The notes beneath the pieces are model-generated. The model had not been told where the DNA came from and made no database searches. It saw only the letters and a program-made list of their open reading frames with translations. From NCBI RefSeq assembly GCF_003097535.1, contig NZ_CP029187.1:2046001-2110000 (forward strand): a DNA stretch of 64,000 bases, written 5' to 3'. A program made the translations under genes and the position numbers. Each line of letters starts with the position of its first letter. The stretch's first letter is position 1. This DNA comes from Flavobacterium pallidum. GTDB taxonomy: Bacteria; Bacteroidota; Bacteroidia; Flavobacteriales; Flavobacteriaceae. This document shows positions 35,059 to 44,447 of this stretch, piece by piece.

Positions 35059-35442
35059 ATGAAAAACACCATTATTTTATTCGTAACAGCCATTACATGT
35101 GCATTGGGACTGATGTCCTTCACGGGAAATCCGGGAACGTCCATAGTCGTATGGAAATCAGAAGTAATCGACACCGGTGAAATTCCGCAGGGAACGCCGA
35201 AAAGCATCGAATTTGAGTTTAAGAATACAGGGGATAAGCCCATAATTATTACCAATGCCAAAGCCTCGTGCGGCTGTACCGTTGCCGATTATCCGAAAGA
35301 ACCGATTGCTCCCGGGAAATCGGCAAAAATCACCGGGACTTACAATGCCGCTGCCAAAGGCCCTTTTACAAAAACCATCACCGTAACCACTTCGGAAAAT
35401 GATACCCCGAAAGTCCTTACTTTAAAGGGAACCGTTATTTAA
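35059..35442 (+). CDS. DUF1573 family secreted protein
   Basis: A 127-residue protein with a signal peptide, then one DUF1573 domain: FEFKNTGDKPIIITNAKASCGCTVADYPKEPIAPGKSAKITGTYN. This immunoglobulin-like, ASPM/SPD-2-related fold has the conserved CGC pair. Such proteins are exported but have no settled role. The ATG at 35059 starts the signal peptide; upstream in-frame ATG at 34963 would lie before the promoter box and is rejected. It is divergent from the kinase operon and probably shares its control. Confidence 0.85.
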   Translation: MKNTIILFVTAITCALGLMSFTGNPGTSIVVWKSEVIDTGEIPQGTPKSIEFEFKNTGDKPIIITNAKASCGCTVADYPKEPIAPGKSAKITGTYNAAAKGPFTKTITVTTSENDTPKVLTLKGTVI

Positions 35443-35464
35443 GATTTAGTGCTTTTTTAATAAG

Positions 35465-35500
35465 ATGCCATTGTCGACATACTGATAATGGCATTTTTTA
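35465..35500 (+). terminator. Terminator of the DUF1573 gene
   Basis: An 8-bp stem (ATGCCATT with AATGGCAT) with a 14-base loop is followed by a T run. Confidence 0.8.
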
Positions 35501-35585
35501 TTTTTCACAAAATCTAAAGGCGAAATCAAAAAATCGCGCATCAAATGTTTTTTTATCTATTTTTAACCCCGATATATTATGTAAA

Positions 35586-37700
35586 GTGCTGAAAAAATTA
35601 AACAGGATTACTATTTATAAAAAAATATTATGGCTGACGTTGTTGTCCGCTATTTTTTTTCTGGCCCTGTTTGCGGCAATTTATTATTATACCGTGCAGC
35701 AGGAAAAGGACGTTTATAAAGTTTCCCGGGCACAATTTGACAACGAGGTAAACTCATTGATGGAGCTCGATGCACAAACCAATATCTCCAATATCATAGA
35801 TATGGTTTATTGGGATGAATTCGTATCCTACCTAAAAACGGAAGATAAATATTGGTTTGACCAGAATGTCAATTCTTCACTGGATACCTACAAAGCGGAT
35901 TACCTTGGGATTTATGATGTCAACAGAAAATTTGTCAGCAAATCCTCAACCCAGTCCATAACGACATTGGATTTTATCCCAAAAGCTGCATTTGATGTCA
36001 TCGACAGCAAGCGATTGGTCGAATTTTACATCAGGATTCCCGAAGGATTTGTACAGGTTTTCGGGTCGGGTGTGCATGCAACTGCCGATATATATGAGAA
36101 AAAGACAAAGCCTTTGGGATATTTCTTCATCGTCAAGCTCATGAACGGCGCTTATTTTGAAAGCCTTGAAAAACTGAACAATTCCAATATTGGGTTTTAT
36201 AATAGTTTTCCTGACCCTGAAAATAATATTTACGTAGTTCGTAATCTGAAAGATTATAACGGTAAGACAATCACGAAATTATTATTCAAAAGGACTTTCG
36301 ACGTGAGTTTTCATACGACAAAAAACATCCTTATTTTATTGATCATCACTTATTTGTGTAGTATTGTAATATATCTCTACTATTCGCGTCAATGGGTTTA
36401 CAAACCGTTGAGCCTCATTACCAGCATCCTCGAAAAAGGCAATGTGAATGATATGGAATCATTAAAACACATCCCGGGTGAATTCAGGCATATCGGTAAC
36501 CTGTTTGAAGAGCGTGACAAACAGAAGAAGCAACTTGAAGTCGCCAAGGCCAAAGCAGAAGAAAGCGACAGGTTGAAGTCGTCGTTCCTGACAAACATTT
36601 CACATGAAATCCGTACGCCGATGAATGCCGTAATTGGGTTTTCCGGAATATTGCAGAACAATAATCTTTCGGAGCAGGAAAGGGCTGAGTATTCCCGGAT
36701 ATTGCACAGCAGCGGTATCAACCTGGTTTCAATCATTGACGATCTCATAGAAATGTCGAGGATTGACACGAACCAGGTAATTCCAAACTATACGGCAGTT
36801 GATATCGATTTATGCCTTAAGGTGTTGTATGAATCCATAAAAATAACCCTTCCTGCAGAAAAGGAACTTGATTTTCATATCGCATGGCCTGATCAACGTG
36901 CCGCCGGAAAGATCGTCACCGATGAAATAAAGCTTCGGCAAATCCTGACCAACCTGGTTACCAACGCCATTAAATATACCGAACGGGGATTTGTATCCAT
37001 CACTTATCAGATAAATGAACTCAGTTCCGAAGTGCTGTTTTCAGTACGGGATTCAGGAATCGGGATTGACCCGAAAGAACACGGGAAGATTTTTGAACGT
37101 TTTTTCAGGATTGACAATGATTTTTCAGTCAAGGCAGGTGGCCTCGGATTGGGCCTGGCCATTTCAAAAGCTTATGTGAATATGCTGGGCGGGGAAATCA
37201 GCATTGAATCGATTGATAATGCCGGGGCCGAATTCCGTTTTACCATTCCGCTGCATTATGCCGTAAATGAAGATTCGAAATCGATTCCCACTACCGATGT
37301 CGAAAACGAAAGCAATGAAGTGTTGACTATCCTGGTCGCAGAGGATAATAACATTAATTTTCTGCTCCTTCAAAAAATGCTCCACAAACACAATCATGTC
37401 ATCTTAAGGGCTTGTAATGGGCGTGAAGCTGTCGATATATGTGAAAAAGACAAGTCAATCGACCTGGTCCTGATGGATATCAAGATGCCTGTCATGGACG
37501 GCTACGAAGCTTTCGAATTGATCCGGAAAATGAATCCGTTGCTTCCCGTAATTGCCCAAACTGCTTATGTAGGGGCGGAAGGGAGCATGATTGAACAAAA
37601 AGGGTTTACGGCTTACATTTCCAAACCAATCGATAAGGATAAATTGTTGTTATTAGTCAATAGCGCGATTTACCGCAAGAAAACCGCTGCCGATGCATAA
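35586..37700 (+). CDS. CHASE4-type hybrid sensor kinase with receiver domain
   Basis: A 704-residue membrane protein. TM1 lies at about residues 14-36, then an extracytoplasmic region to about 245 that resembles CHASE4 (VYWDEFVSYL, DYLGIYDVNRKFV), then TM2 near 247-267. HisKA has FLTNISHEIRTPMNAVIGF with His340. The ATPase domain has NLVTNAIKY, DSGIGID and GLGLGLAISKAYVNMLGG. A C-terminal receiver domain has VAEDNNIN and phospho-Asp631 in LVLMDIKMPVMDG. The start codon is GTG. Hybrid kinases need an Hpt partner; the Hpt at 16048 is a candidate. The last 8 bases overlap the next gene. Confidence 0.87.
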   Translation: MLKKLNRITIYKKILWLTLLSAIFFLALFAAIYYYTVQQEKDVYKVSRAQFDNEVNSLMELDAQTNISNIIDMVYWDEFVSYLKTEDKYWFDQNVNSSLDTYKADYLGIYDVNRKFVSKSSTQSITTLDFIPKAAFDVIDSKRLVEFYIRIPEGFVQVFGSGVHATADIYEKKTKPLGYFFIVKLMNGAYFESLEKLNNSNIGFYNSFPDPENNIYVVRNLKDYNGKTITKLLFKRTFDVSFHTTKNILILLIITYLCSIVIYLYYSRQWVYKPLSLITSILEKGNVNDMESLKHIPGEFRHIGNLFEERDKQKKQLEVAKAKAEESDRLKSSFLTNISHEIRTPMNAVIGFSGILQNNNLSEQERAEYSRILHSSGINLVSIIDDLIEMSRIDTNQVIPNYTAVDIDLCLKVLYESIKITLPAEKELDFHIAWPDQRAAGKIVTDEIKLRQILTNLVTNAIKYTERGFVSITYQINELSSEVLFSVRDSGIGIDPKEHGKIFERFFRIDNDFSVKAGGLGLGLAISKAYVNMLGGEISIESIDNAGAEFRFTIPLHYAVNEDSKSIPTTDVENESNEVLTILVAEDNNINFLLLQKMLHKHNHVILRACNGREAVDICEKDKSIDLVLMDIKMPVMDGYEAFELIRKMNPLLPVIAQTAYVGAEGSMIEQKGFTAYISKPIDKDKLLLLVNSAIYRKKTAADA

Positions 37701-38553
37701 GAAATATTATTTATTGCTAATGGTAATTACCGGACTGGCTGTTTTTGGGCAAACAGATACTGCCAAAGACAGCTTGAAAACAGATGGCAAGCGCTGGGAG
37801 GCCAAAGTTGATTTGAAAAGCAGGTACATCTGGCGCGGACAGGCATATGGCGGCAATACGCCCGCAATACAGCCTTCTTTTAGTTACTGTGTGACTGAAA
37901 ATCTTTCCATAGGGATGTGGGCCACGCATAATTTCAGGTGCGAAGATGGCCATGCTGACGGCAGTTCGGACGGGTACCGCGAATTCAATTTCGGGTTGGA
38001 TTACCAACTGGCTGATTTCCTTTCGCTCGGGATTTGGCAATATTATTGGCCTTCTTTAGACGATGACCCGGATGCTGATACCCGTTTCTTCCATTATGGA
38101 CCGGCAAGCGTGACAACTATTGATGCGGGACTTACGTTTGATTTTTCCGAAAATTACCGTTATGCGTTCCAGGCAGCAATTAATACATTTATCTCTGGAA
38201 ATGATTTCCGTTATGGTGATAAAGGGGAATCCACACGCAATTTCACCACTTATGCTGAAATCGGATATGTATTTAAGGACGTATTCAATAGTATTTCAGC
38301 AAAGACTTTTCGTGGCATCAGCCTTACGCCGGTTACAGGTGCAGTCCTCAACAATCGCGCTGGTTATTATGAGGCGGCGGATTACAATAAGGTGTCTTTC
38401 ATCAATCTTTCTGTTGCAGCTGAGCGTGAATTTGACCTTGGGTACGGTATCGCAATGCCTGTCTGCATTAATTACACCCACAATGGCGGTACAGCAAATA
38501 CAGCATTGGAAGGCAGGGATTTTTTAACAGCCACATTGTCATTTAAATATTGA
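37693..38553 (+). CDS. Outer-membrane beta-barrel protein, TorF/Gcw_chp-like
   Basis: A 286-residue protein with a signal peptide ending VFGQ. The mature part starts with the motif WEAKVDLKSRYIWRGQAYG, typical of the family of putative porins whose signature is a SRYxWRG strand. Many amphipathic strands follow (REFNFGLDYQLADFLSLGIWQYYW, TTIDAGLTFDF, FTTYAEIGYVF) and the C terminus is an aromatic FKY. The gene overlaps the hybrid kinase gene by 8 bases, so its translation is probably coupled to that kinase. The solute is unknown. Confidence 0.78.
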   Translation: MHKKYYLLLMVITGLAVFGQTDTAKDSLKTDGKRWEAKVDLKSRYIWRGQAYGGNTPAIQPSFSYCVTENLSIGMWATHNFRCEDGHADGSSDGYREFNFGLDYQLADFLSLGIWQYYWPSLDDDPDADTRFFHYGPASVTTIDAGLTFDFSENYRYAFQAAINTFISGNDFRYGDKGESTRNFTTYAEIGYVFKDVFNSISAKTFRGISLTPVTGAVLNNRAGYYEAADYNKVSFINLSVAAEREFDLGYGIAMPVCINYTHNGGTANTALEGRDFLTATLSFKY

Positions 38554-38561
38554 ATACAAAA

Positions 38562-38590
38562 ACGCCGGAATGTTGTTCCGGCGTGTTACT
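38562..38590. terminator. Terminator hairpin between the barrel gene and rimO
   Basis: A 9-bp GC-rich stem (ACGCCGGAA with TTCCGGCGT) with a 5-base loop lies between convergent genes. The downstream T run is weak on both sides. Confidence 0.65.
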
Positions 38591-38597
38591 ATAATGA

Positions 38598-39914
38598 TCA
38601 GTTAACTGGTTCCCCATACAAATCGAATTCTGTGGCTTCAATGATTTTCACCATGACGAAATCACCCGTCTTTACATAATGTTTGGTGGCATCGATTAAA
38701 ACTTCATTGTCGACATCCGGGCTGTCAAATTCAGTACGGCCTACGAAATGCCCGCCTTCTTTGCGGTCAATAATGCATTTGAACGACTGGCCCACTTTCT
38801 CCTGGTTCAGGTCCCAGGAGATTTGCGACTGCAGTTCCATGATTTCATTCGCGCGTTGCTGTTTTACTTCGTCAGGGACATCGTCTTCGAGTAAATAAGC
38901 ATGTGTGTTTTCCTCATGTGAATAGGCAAAACAACCCAAACGGTCGAACTTCATTTCCTGCACGAAATCCTTAAGTTTCTCAAAATCTTCCTGTGTTTCA
39001 CCCGGATATCCTACGATCAACGTCGTCCTGATGGCCATTCCCGGAACAGCTTCACGGAAATCCTTGAGTAATTTCGTTGTTTTTTCCTGTGTCGTGCCGC
39101 GTCGCATCGATTTCAATACTTGATCCGAGATGTGCTGCAGCGGAATATCAATATAATTGCAGATTTTCGGCTCGCGTTTCATGATTTCGAGTACGTCCAT
39201 CGGGAAACCGGTCGGGAACGCGTAATGAAGGCGGATCCATTCGATTCCTTCCACCTTCACCAAGGCCTCGAGAAGCTCACCCAGATTCCTTTTCTTATAC
39301 AAATCAAGCCCGTAATACGTAAGGTCCTGCGCAATCAATATTAATTCTTTTACGCCGTCTTTGGCCAATGTCTGAGCTTCTTTTACCAGTTTTTCAATCG
39401 GCTGTGAAACGTGTTTACCACGCATCAGCGGAATCGCGCAAAAACTGCAAGGGCGGTCGCAACCTTCGGCAATTTTTAAATAAGCGTAGTTTTTCGGAGT
39501 GGTAGTAAGCCTTTCACCCAGCAATTCATGCTTATAATCAGCACCAAGCGCTTTGAGTAACAACGGCAACTCGGTCGTTCCGAAATACTGGTCGATATTC
39601 GGGATTTCTTTCTCTAAATCAGGACGGTAACGCTCAGAAAGACAGCCTGTAACGAAAACTTTGTCTACCAATCCGCGGTCTTTCTTATCGGCATATTCCA
39701 AAATCATGTTCACCGATTCCGCCTTTGCATTATCGATAAATCCGCAGGTATTGATCACGATGATATTGCCTTCTTCCTTTTCAGGCGCTTCATGCTGCAC
39801 TTCCTTTCCGCTTGCGCGCAGCTGGCCCATCAGCACTTCACTGTCGTAGATATTTTTGGAACACCCAAGGGTAATGACATTTATTTTGTTCTTTTTTAAA
39901 GACTTAGTCCGCAT
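38598..39914 (-). CDS. rimO: Ribosomal protein S12 methylthiotransferase RimO
   Basis: A 438-residue enzyme. The N-terminal UPF0004 domain has VITLGCSKNIYDSEVLMGQL and NTCGFIDNAK, with Cys ligands of the auxiliary cluster. The radical SAM domain has EGCDRPCSFCAIPLMRG (CX3CX2C). A TRAM domain ends the protein. RimO adds a methylthio group to an Asp of ribosomal protein S12. The ATG at 39914 is chosen because a TACTTTTG box at 39935-39942 lies between it and the longer ATG at 39956, so the latter is upstream of the transcript start. Confidence 0.94.
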   Translation of the reverse strand: MRTKSLKKNKINVITLGCSKNIYDSEVLMGQLRASGKEVQHEAPEKEEGNIIVINTCGFIDNAKAESVNMILEYADKKDRGLVDKVFVTGCLSERYRPDLEKEIPNIDQYFGTTELPLLLKALGADYKHELLGERLTTTPKNYAYLKIAEGCDRPCSFCAIPLMRGKHVSQPIEKLVKEAQTLAKDGVKELILIAQDLTYYGLDLYKKRNLGELLEALVKVEGIEWIRLHYAFPTGFPMDVLEIMKREPKICNYIDIPLQHISDQVLKSMRRGTTQEKTTKLLKDFREAVPGMAIRTTLIVGYPGETQEDFEKLKDFVQEMKFDRLGCFAYSHEENTHAYLLEDDVPDEVKQQRANEIMELQSQISWDLNQEKVGQSFKCIIDRKEGGHFVGRTEFDSPDVDNEVLIDATKHYVKTGDFVMVKIIEATEFDLYGEPVN

Positions 39915-39934
39915 GTATTTGAAATTTGAGGGTG

Positions 39935-39942
39935 CAAAAGTA
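39935..39942 (-). promoter_or_regulatory. TAnnTTTG promoter box of rimO
   Basis: The reverse strand reads TACTTTTG, followed by GCACC as in many flavobacterial promoters. It decides the rimO start. Confidence 0.6.
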
Positions 39943-39974
39943 CGTTTTTTATGCATAATAATAGTATTTATTTT

Positions 39975-40070
39975 CAGGAGCTAGTCCGGCTTTCGCCTTT
40001 ATCTTTTTAGGATAGCCTTCCGCTGCGCTTCAGTCAATCCCCAAAAAGGATACCGGCTCTATCCGGGCTA
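39975..40070. repeat. GC-rich intergenic element (copy B)
   Basis: This non-coding block contains CCGGCTTTCGCC, GATAGCCTTCCGCTGCGC and GGCTCTATCCGGGCT, cores shared with the element at 18522. It is partly self-complementary (ATCTTTTTAGGAT and CCAAAAAGGAT). It lies between the 3' end of the FadL-like gene and rimO. Confidence 0.55.
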
Positions 40071-40104
40071 AAAAAAAATCCGTCCCAATCATGAAACGGA
40101 TTTA
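40071..40104 (-). terminator. Terminator of the FadL-like gene
   Basis: An 8-bp stem (AAATCCGT with ACGGATTT) is followed on the reverse strand by a long T run. Confidence 0.75.
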
Positions 40105-40140
40105 ATTATTTTTTCTGTCTGTCGACTTTCAACTTGTTCA

Positions 40141-41634
40141 CTACAACTCAAAAATCACTGTAACACTTACATTGTGGTTCCTTTGATTAATGGTCGCTGA
40201 GTCAGTCATGCCCTGTGAGAACGAGGATTGCTGGTAGTCCCTTCTGGCTTTGGTGTAAGAAATATCAACCTTTGTGTCTCCGAAACTGTAGCCCAGACCG
40301 GCGGAATACGCATTAAGGTCGCTCACGATCTCGTCATTTTTATACGGACTCTGCTCAAAGCGGTAACCGCCCCTCAAACTCCATTTTTTGATACGGTATT
40401 CGCCGCCAACACGCAATTCTCCTGAGGTATCGAGCAAATCATTTATTTGGGCGTTGGCTGTAGCGAAAGTGGGATCGCTTTTAGGTTTCAACCTGGTCTT
40501 TGAATAATCTTTCATTGAATAATCAATGCTGATCAATCCCTGTTTCCCGAATACATAAGCGAAACTTCCGGTATAACTTCCAGGTGTCTGCAATTTATAA
40601 GTTGGATAAATGAATTTGATGTCCGGATCGGCATAAAAATCTCCCTCACGCGGACTGGTATTGACCGTGCTTACTGCAAACGTTTGCAGCAACTCATCTT
40701 TAAGGCTGTACCAGGTCGGTGATGTATATGATAATCCTACGCGGATTTCATTATTGAGTTTGGCGATACCACCCAACTGGAATGAAAATCCGGAACCATA
40801 GGTAGTCAGGTCATTACTGAACCGCGATGCCTGTAAGCCATTTCCGTTGTCGTGGCCAGGGGAATCAAGATAATCTTCGTAAAAACTCGTATGCCTGGTG
40901 TAATCCGTGAAATGGGAATTCAGATTCAATCCGAAATAATATTTGTCCTTATATGATACTGCAGCGTTAAAAGACAGCTTTCCGTTGTAACCCGTACTGG
41001 TTATGGTATTCTCCTGGTAAAAGTTATTGGCACCTGTAATCGCCGATTCGTAGCTGTTGGCTCCCACGGGATTGATGGCATACCCTTCAAAACCCAGGTA
41101 AGCCTGCTGTTCGGCATAATTAAGATCCCGGAAATCATTGTTTTGAATGGTCGCAACCGGGATGCCATTCGCATAACTTAAAAAATAATCCGCTACGGAA
41201 TTGTTGTTGTGGCCCCTGTAAAAAATGGAATTGTCAAATAGGTTTTCATTTTCATAATTCAAGCCGAGTGCCAGCTTGTTCCATCCGCTTTTTTCACTCT
41301 GCTCTGTAAAAACCCATACACCGCCGACCTGGTTTAAGTCAAAAGTATTGTCGTTTTCTTTGTATTTTTCTCCAAAATAATTCGAACGGTTCGTAGTGTT
41401 GATACTACTTAACGTCAATGCAGCCTGGTTGTTGGTAAATACCGCCGAACCTGCCGGATTTACATTCAGTGAAGAGAAATCGCCTCCTAAAGCCCCGAAA
41501 GCCCCGCCCATCGCACGAAACCTTGCTGTCCCGTTCAGATTGTCCTGCGCATACCGGAGTGCATCTGTCATGTCCTGTGCCTGCAGGCCATTGGCTGCAA
41601 GTCCTAAAAATAAAATTGATAAATACTTTTTCAT
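40141..41634 (-). CDS. OmpP1/FadL/TodX-family outer-membrane transport protein
   Basis: A 497-residue protein with a signal peptide ending GLQAQ. The mature N terminus DALRYAQDNLNGTARFRAMGGAFGALGGDFSSLNVNPAGSAVF is the conserved hatch region of FadL-type porins in Bacteroidota. The rest shows alternating strands, and the C terminus is VIFEL, ending in a hydrophobic outer-membrane insertion-like strand. FadL proteins bring in hydrophobic compounds. The ATG at 41634 is preferred to 41679 because it begins the signal peptide. Confidence 0.85.
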   Translation of the reverse strand: MKKYLSILFLGLAANGLQAQDMTDALRYAQDNLNGTARFRAMGGAFGALGGDFSSLNVNPAGSAVFTNNQAALTLSSINTTNRSNYFGEKYKENDNTFDLNQVGGVWVFTEQSEKSGWNKLALGLNYENENLFDNSIFYRGHNNNSVADYFLSYANGIPVATIQNNDFRDLNYAEQQAYLGFEGYAINPVGANSYESAITGANNFYQENTITSTGYNGKLSFNAAVSYKDKYYFGLNLNSHFTDYTRHTSFYEDYLDSPGHDNGNGLQASRFSNDLTTYGSGFSFQLGGIAKLNNEIRVGLSYTSPTWYSLKDELLQTFAVSTVNTSPREGDFYADPDIKFIYPTYKLQTPGSYTGSFAYVFGKQGLISIDYSMKDYSKTRLKPKSDPTFATANAQINDLLDTSGELRVGGEYRIKKWSLRGGYRFEQSPYKNDEIVSDLNAYSAGLGYSFGDTKVDISYTKARRDYQQSSFSQGMTDSATINQRNHNVSVTVIFEL

Positions 41635-41699
41635 ATTGATGATTAAATTTTTGGTCAAAAAAATACCTATGCTGAACACAGGTATTTATATTATCTTGA

Positions 41700-42650
41700 T
41701 TAGCCCCTTCTTCCACCGCCGCCACCGCCGCTTCTGCCGCCGCCGCCGCTTCCACCATAGCTTCCGCCAGAAGAACGGCTTCCGCCTGATGAACTTGGGG
41801 TGTAGGACCTTGATCCTGAAGATGATGATGAACTTCTCGTCGGAGTATAAGTACTGTTGCTTCTTGTTGGTGTTGAGGTAGAAGTGGAGTAGTTTGTGTT
41901 CCTGGTCCCGGAATTGCGGGTTGAATAACTCGTTACAGATCTCCTGCCGCTATTATTTATTTCGCTTCTTCCGTAATTACGCGTTCCGGATCTTCCTATA
42001 GCGGCATAACCGTTATTCCTTCTTCCGGAATTGATGCCATAATTAGTCCCAGAACCCCTTCTGCCTAAGCCATAGGCATAATTACCATAATGGTGATGGT
42101 GCCCGTAATAATTTCCGTAGTAACCGCCGCCATAGTAACCACCATAATATGGGTAATAACCACCTCCCCATCCCCAGCCGGAATAATAACCCCAGCTTGG
42201 TCCGTACCAGGAATTCCATCCCCAGCCGATGTTCCAGTTCCATCCCGGGCCATACCATCCCCATCCCAGGCTTGGGCCGTACCAGTTGTTCCAACCATAG
42301 CCGTTGTCATAAACATTGATTACGACATTTTCATTACTACCCCAACCGGCGTTGTCGCTGGCATAGCGGTAGGAATTATTGGTGGTGTCTGCCACTGAGG
42401 AGTAATTATCAACATCAGTAAAAACTTCCGAAGATTGTTGCTTTTCGTCAAAATAGTCTTTATAGGCCTGATTATTAGGATTTGAAGCGGTTTCCTTTGT
42501 TCGGACATCGCTGCCCGCGGCACCGTAAACCCCATCATGGTCATAATAGGACGTATTCTGGTATGATCCGCAGGAAGCGGTCAGCGCTGCGATCAGTCCC
42601 ATAACGGACCAGGCGCGGAGCGATCTTAAGTGAGCATAATAAGTTTTCAT
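41700..42650 (-). CDS. Gly/Trp/Tyr-rich low-complexity lipoprotein
   Basis: A 316-residue protein. A signal peptide with lipobox LTASC gives lipid at about Cys28. Residues near 110-185 are extremely rich in Gly, Trp and Tyr (WGWYGPGWNWN, GWGGGYYPYYGGYYGGG) and contain a run of four His. The following 110 residues are Arg/Ser/Thr/Asn repeats, ending in a Gly/Ser/Arg tail. No enzyme domain is present. It is probably an envelope or surface lipoprotein with a disordered or sticky body. The ATG at 42650 begins the signal peptide. It is divergent from proS. Confidence 0.75.
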   Translation of the reverse strand: MKTYYAHLRSLRAWSVMGLIAALTASCGSYQNTSYYDHDGVYGAAGSDVRTKETASNPNNQAYKDYFDEKQQSSEVFTDVDNYSSVADTTNNSYRYASDNAGWGSNENVVINVYDNGYGWNNWYGPSLGWGWYGPGWNWNIGWGWNSWYGPSWGYYSGWGWGGGYYPYYGGYYGGGYYGNYYGHHHHYGNYAYGLGRRGSGTNYGINSGRRNNGYAAIGRSGTRNYGRSEINNSGRRSVTSYSTRNSGTRNTNYSTSTSTPTRSNSTYTPTRSSSSSSGSRSYTPSSSGGSRSSGGSYGGSGGGGRSGGGGGGRRG

Positions 42651-42670
42651 AGTCTGTAGCTTTTTTATTG

Positions 42671-42698
42671 TTGGACAATACAAAAATAATTAGTTTTG
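42671..42698 (+). promoter_or_regulatory. Promoter of proS
   Basis: TTG at 42671-42673 and TAGTTTTG at 42691-42698 are separated by 17 bases. The reverse-strand TATTTTTG at 42688-42681 could serve the divergent lipoprotein gene, so the two promoters overlap. Confidence 0.65.
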
Positions 42699-42751
42699 CG
42701 AAACTTTTTAGTTAAATAAAGTTAAACCTGTTTTATCTCAATTTATTGCAT

Positions 42752-44230
42752 ATGAGCAAGAATCTCACAACAAGGGAAGAAGATTATTCGAAATGGTATA
42801 ATGAACTGGTGGTAAAGGCCGACCTTGCTGAGAATTCAGGGGTTAAAGGCTGTATGGTGATCAAGCCCTACGGGTATGCAATATGGGAAAAAATGCAGGC
42901 AGAGCTCGACAGGATGTTTAAGGAAACGGGCCACCAAAATGCTTATTTTCCGCTATTTGTGCCAAAAAGCATGTTCGAAGCGGAGGAAAAAAACGCCGAA
43001 GGCTTCGCAAAAGAGTGTGCTATCGTCACGCACTACCGCTTAAAGAACGATCCGGACAAACCGGGAAAACTGATGGTCGACCCGAACGCCAAACTTGAAG
43101 AAGAATTGATTGTCCGCCCTACGAGCGAGGCCATCATCTGGTCTACGTATAAAAAATGGATTCAATCCCACCGTGATTTGCCGTTACTGATTAACCAGTG
43201 GGCGAATGTGGTGCGTTGGGAAATGAGGACGCGTTTGTTTTTAAGGACAGCCGAATTCCTTTGGCAGGAAGGGCATACAGCGCACGCTACAAGAAGTGAA
43301 GCGATTGAAGAATCGGAAAAAATGATGAATGTGTATGCGGATTTCGCGGAGAATTTCATGGGAATTCCTGTCATCAAAGGCCTTAAGACAGAAACCGAAC
43401 GTTTTGCCGGCGCTGAAGAAACCTATTGTATCGAAGCCCTGATGCAGGATGGGAAAGCTTTACAGGCTGGAACCTCACATTTCCTTGGGCAGAATTTCGC
43501 AAAAGCATTTGATGTAAAATTTGCAAATCATGAAGGAAAACTCGAGCATGTCTGGGGAACGTCATGGGGTGTTTCCACAAGACTGATGGGTGCGCTAGTC
43601 ATGACGCATTCTGACGATAACGGCCTGGTGTTGCCCCCAAACCTCGCGCCTATACAAGTGGTTATTGTACCTATATATAAGTCAGATGAGGAATTTGCGG
43701 CAGTTTCAGAAGCGGCTCAAACCTTGGTATCGCAATTCAGGAAATTAAGGGTTTCAGTGAAGTTTGATGATCGTACGACACAAAAACCAGGCTTTAAATT
43801 TGCCGAATGGGAATTGAAAGGTGTTCCGGTTCGCATCGCGATCGGTCCGAAGGATTTGGAGAATGGGACTTTTGAAGTGGCAAGAAGGGACACATTGACG
43901 AAAGAAGTCGTACAGAAAGACGGCATTGTGACTTATGTGAATGACCTGCTGGAAACCATACAGCAAAGCCTTTTCAACAAAGCCCTTGATTACAGGAATT
44001 CACATATTACCAAAGTAGAAAACTTTGATGAGTTTAAGGACGTGCTTGAAAACAAAGGCGGTTTTATCTCTGCCCATTGGGACGGGACACCGGAAACCGA
44101 AGAAAAAATCAAGGAAATGACAAAAGCGACGATCCGCTGCATCGCGTTGGACAGGGTAGCGGAAAGCGGTGTTTGCGTACTGACAGGCAAGCCTTCAGAA
44201 GGCAGGGTATTGTTTGCGAAAGCGTATTAA
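42752..44230 (+). CDS. proS: Prolyl-tRNA synthetase, eukaryote/archaea-like type
   Basis: A 492-residue class II synthetase. It starts [19 protein letters not shown] and shows motif 1 (RPTSEAIIW region), motif 2 ([26 protein letters not shown]), [16 protein letters not shown] and motif 3 region [15 protein letters not shown]. The anticodon-binding domain and a C-terminal zinc-like domain ending in KAY follow. The length and absence of the editing insertion mark the short ProRS type used in Bacteroidota. The ATG at 42752 is chosen over the in-frame TTG at 42746. Confidence 0.96.
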   Translation: MSKNLTTREEDYSKWYNELVVKADLAENSGVKGCMVIKPYGYAIWEKMQAELDRMFKETGHQNAYFPLFVPKSMFEAEEKNAEGFAKECAIVTHYRLKNDPDKPGKLMVDPNAKLEEELIVRPTSEAIIWSTYKKWIQSHRDLPLLINQWANVVRWEMRTRLFLRTAEFLWQEGHTAHATRSEAIEESEKMMNVYADFAENFMGIPVIKGLKTETERFAGAEETYCIEALMQDGKALQAGTSHFLGQNFAKAFDVKFANHEGKLEHVWGTSWGVSTRLMGALVMTHSDDNGLVLPPNLAPIQVVIVPIYKSDEEFAAVSEAAQTLVSQFRKLRVSVKFDDRTTQKPGFKFAEWELKGVPVRIAIGPKDLENGTFEVARRDTLTKEVVQKDGIVTYVNDLLETIQQSLFNKALDYRNSHITKVENFDEFKDVLENKGGFISAHWDGTPETEEKIKEMTKATIRCIALDRVAESGVCVLTGKPSEGRVLFAKAY

Positions 44231-44282
44231 CAACCGTTATTTTTAAAGTTTTAAAAAAAATTAAAAAAATAAGCTGAAGCTA

Positions 44283-44312
44283 TTGCGCGAATAAAAAATA
44301 GTTGTATTTTTG
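44283..44312 (+). promoter_or_regulatory. Promoter of the tRNA-Glu pair
   Basis: TTG at 44283-44285 and TATTTTTG at 44305-44312 are exactly 19 bases apart. The first tRNA begins 19 bases downstream. Confidence 0.75.
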
Positions 44313-44331
44313 CATCCGCATTACAGAAGCA

Positions 44332-44403
44332 GGCCCGTTCGTCTATCGGTTAGGACGCCAGGTTTTCATCCTGGTAAGGGGGGTTCGATTCCCCCACGGG
44401 CTA
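44332..44403 (+). tRNA. tRNA-Glu (anticodon TTC)
   Basis: A complete cloverleaf is present. The acceptor stem pairs GGCCCGT with ACGGGCT, with a G-U first pair. The anticodon arm is CCAGG-TTTTCAT-CCTGG, giving TTC. The T arm contains GGTTCGATTCC. The CCA end is not encoded. Confidence 0.96.
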
Positions 44404-44447
44404 CAAAAGTTCAATCCAATATTGAATATCTGAACCAGAGGAATAAT

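Noticed and set aside
38562..38590. The GC-rich hairpin as a REP element rather than a terminator
   Set aside because: It is a single short stem placed exactly between two convergent stop codons, so a terminator is the simpler reading; the T run is weak, so this stays uncertain.
39915..39956. Upstream ATG for RimO
   Set aside because: It lies upstream of the TACTTTTG promoter box, so it would not be in the mRNA.
40674..40689. Perfect 16-bp palindrome CTGCAAACGTTTGCAG with a LacI-operator-like centre
   Set aside because: It lies deep inside the FadL-like coding region, encodes ordinary residues (LQTFAV) and about one perfect 16-bp palindrome is expected by chance in 64 kb.
41405..42544. Several overlapping open frames around the Gly/Trp/Tyr-rich gene
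   Set aside because: They arise from repetitive GGY/TGG codons read in other frames; only the lipoprotein frame has a signal peptide.
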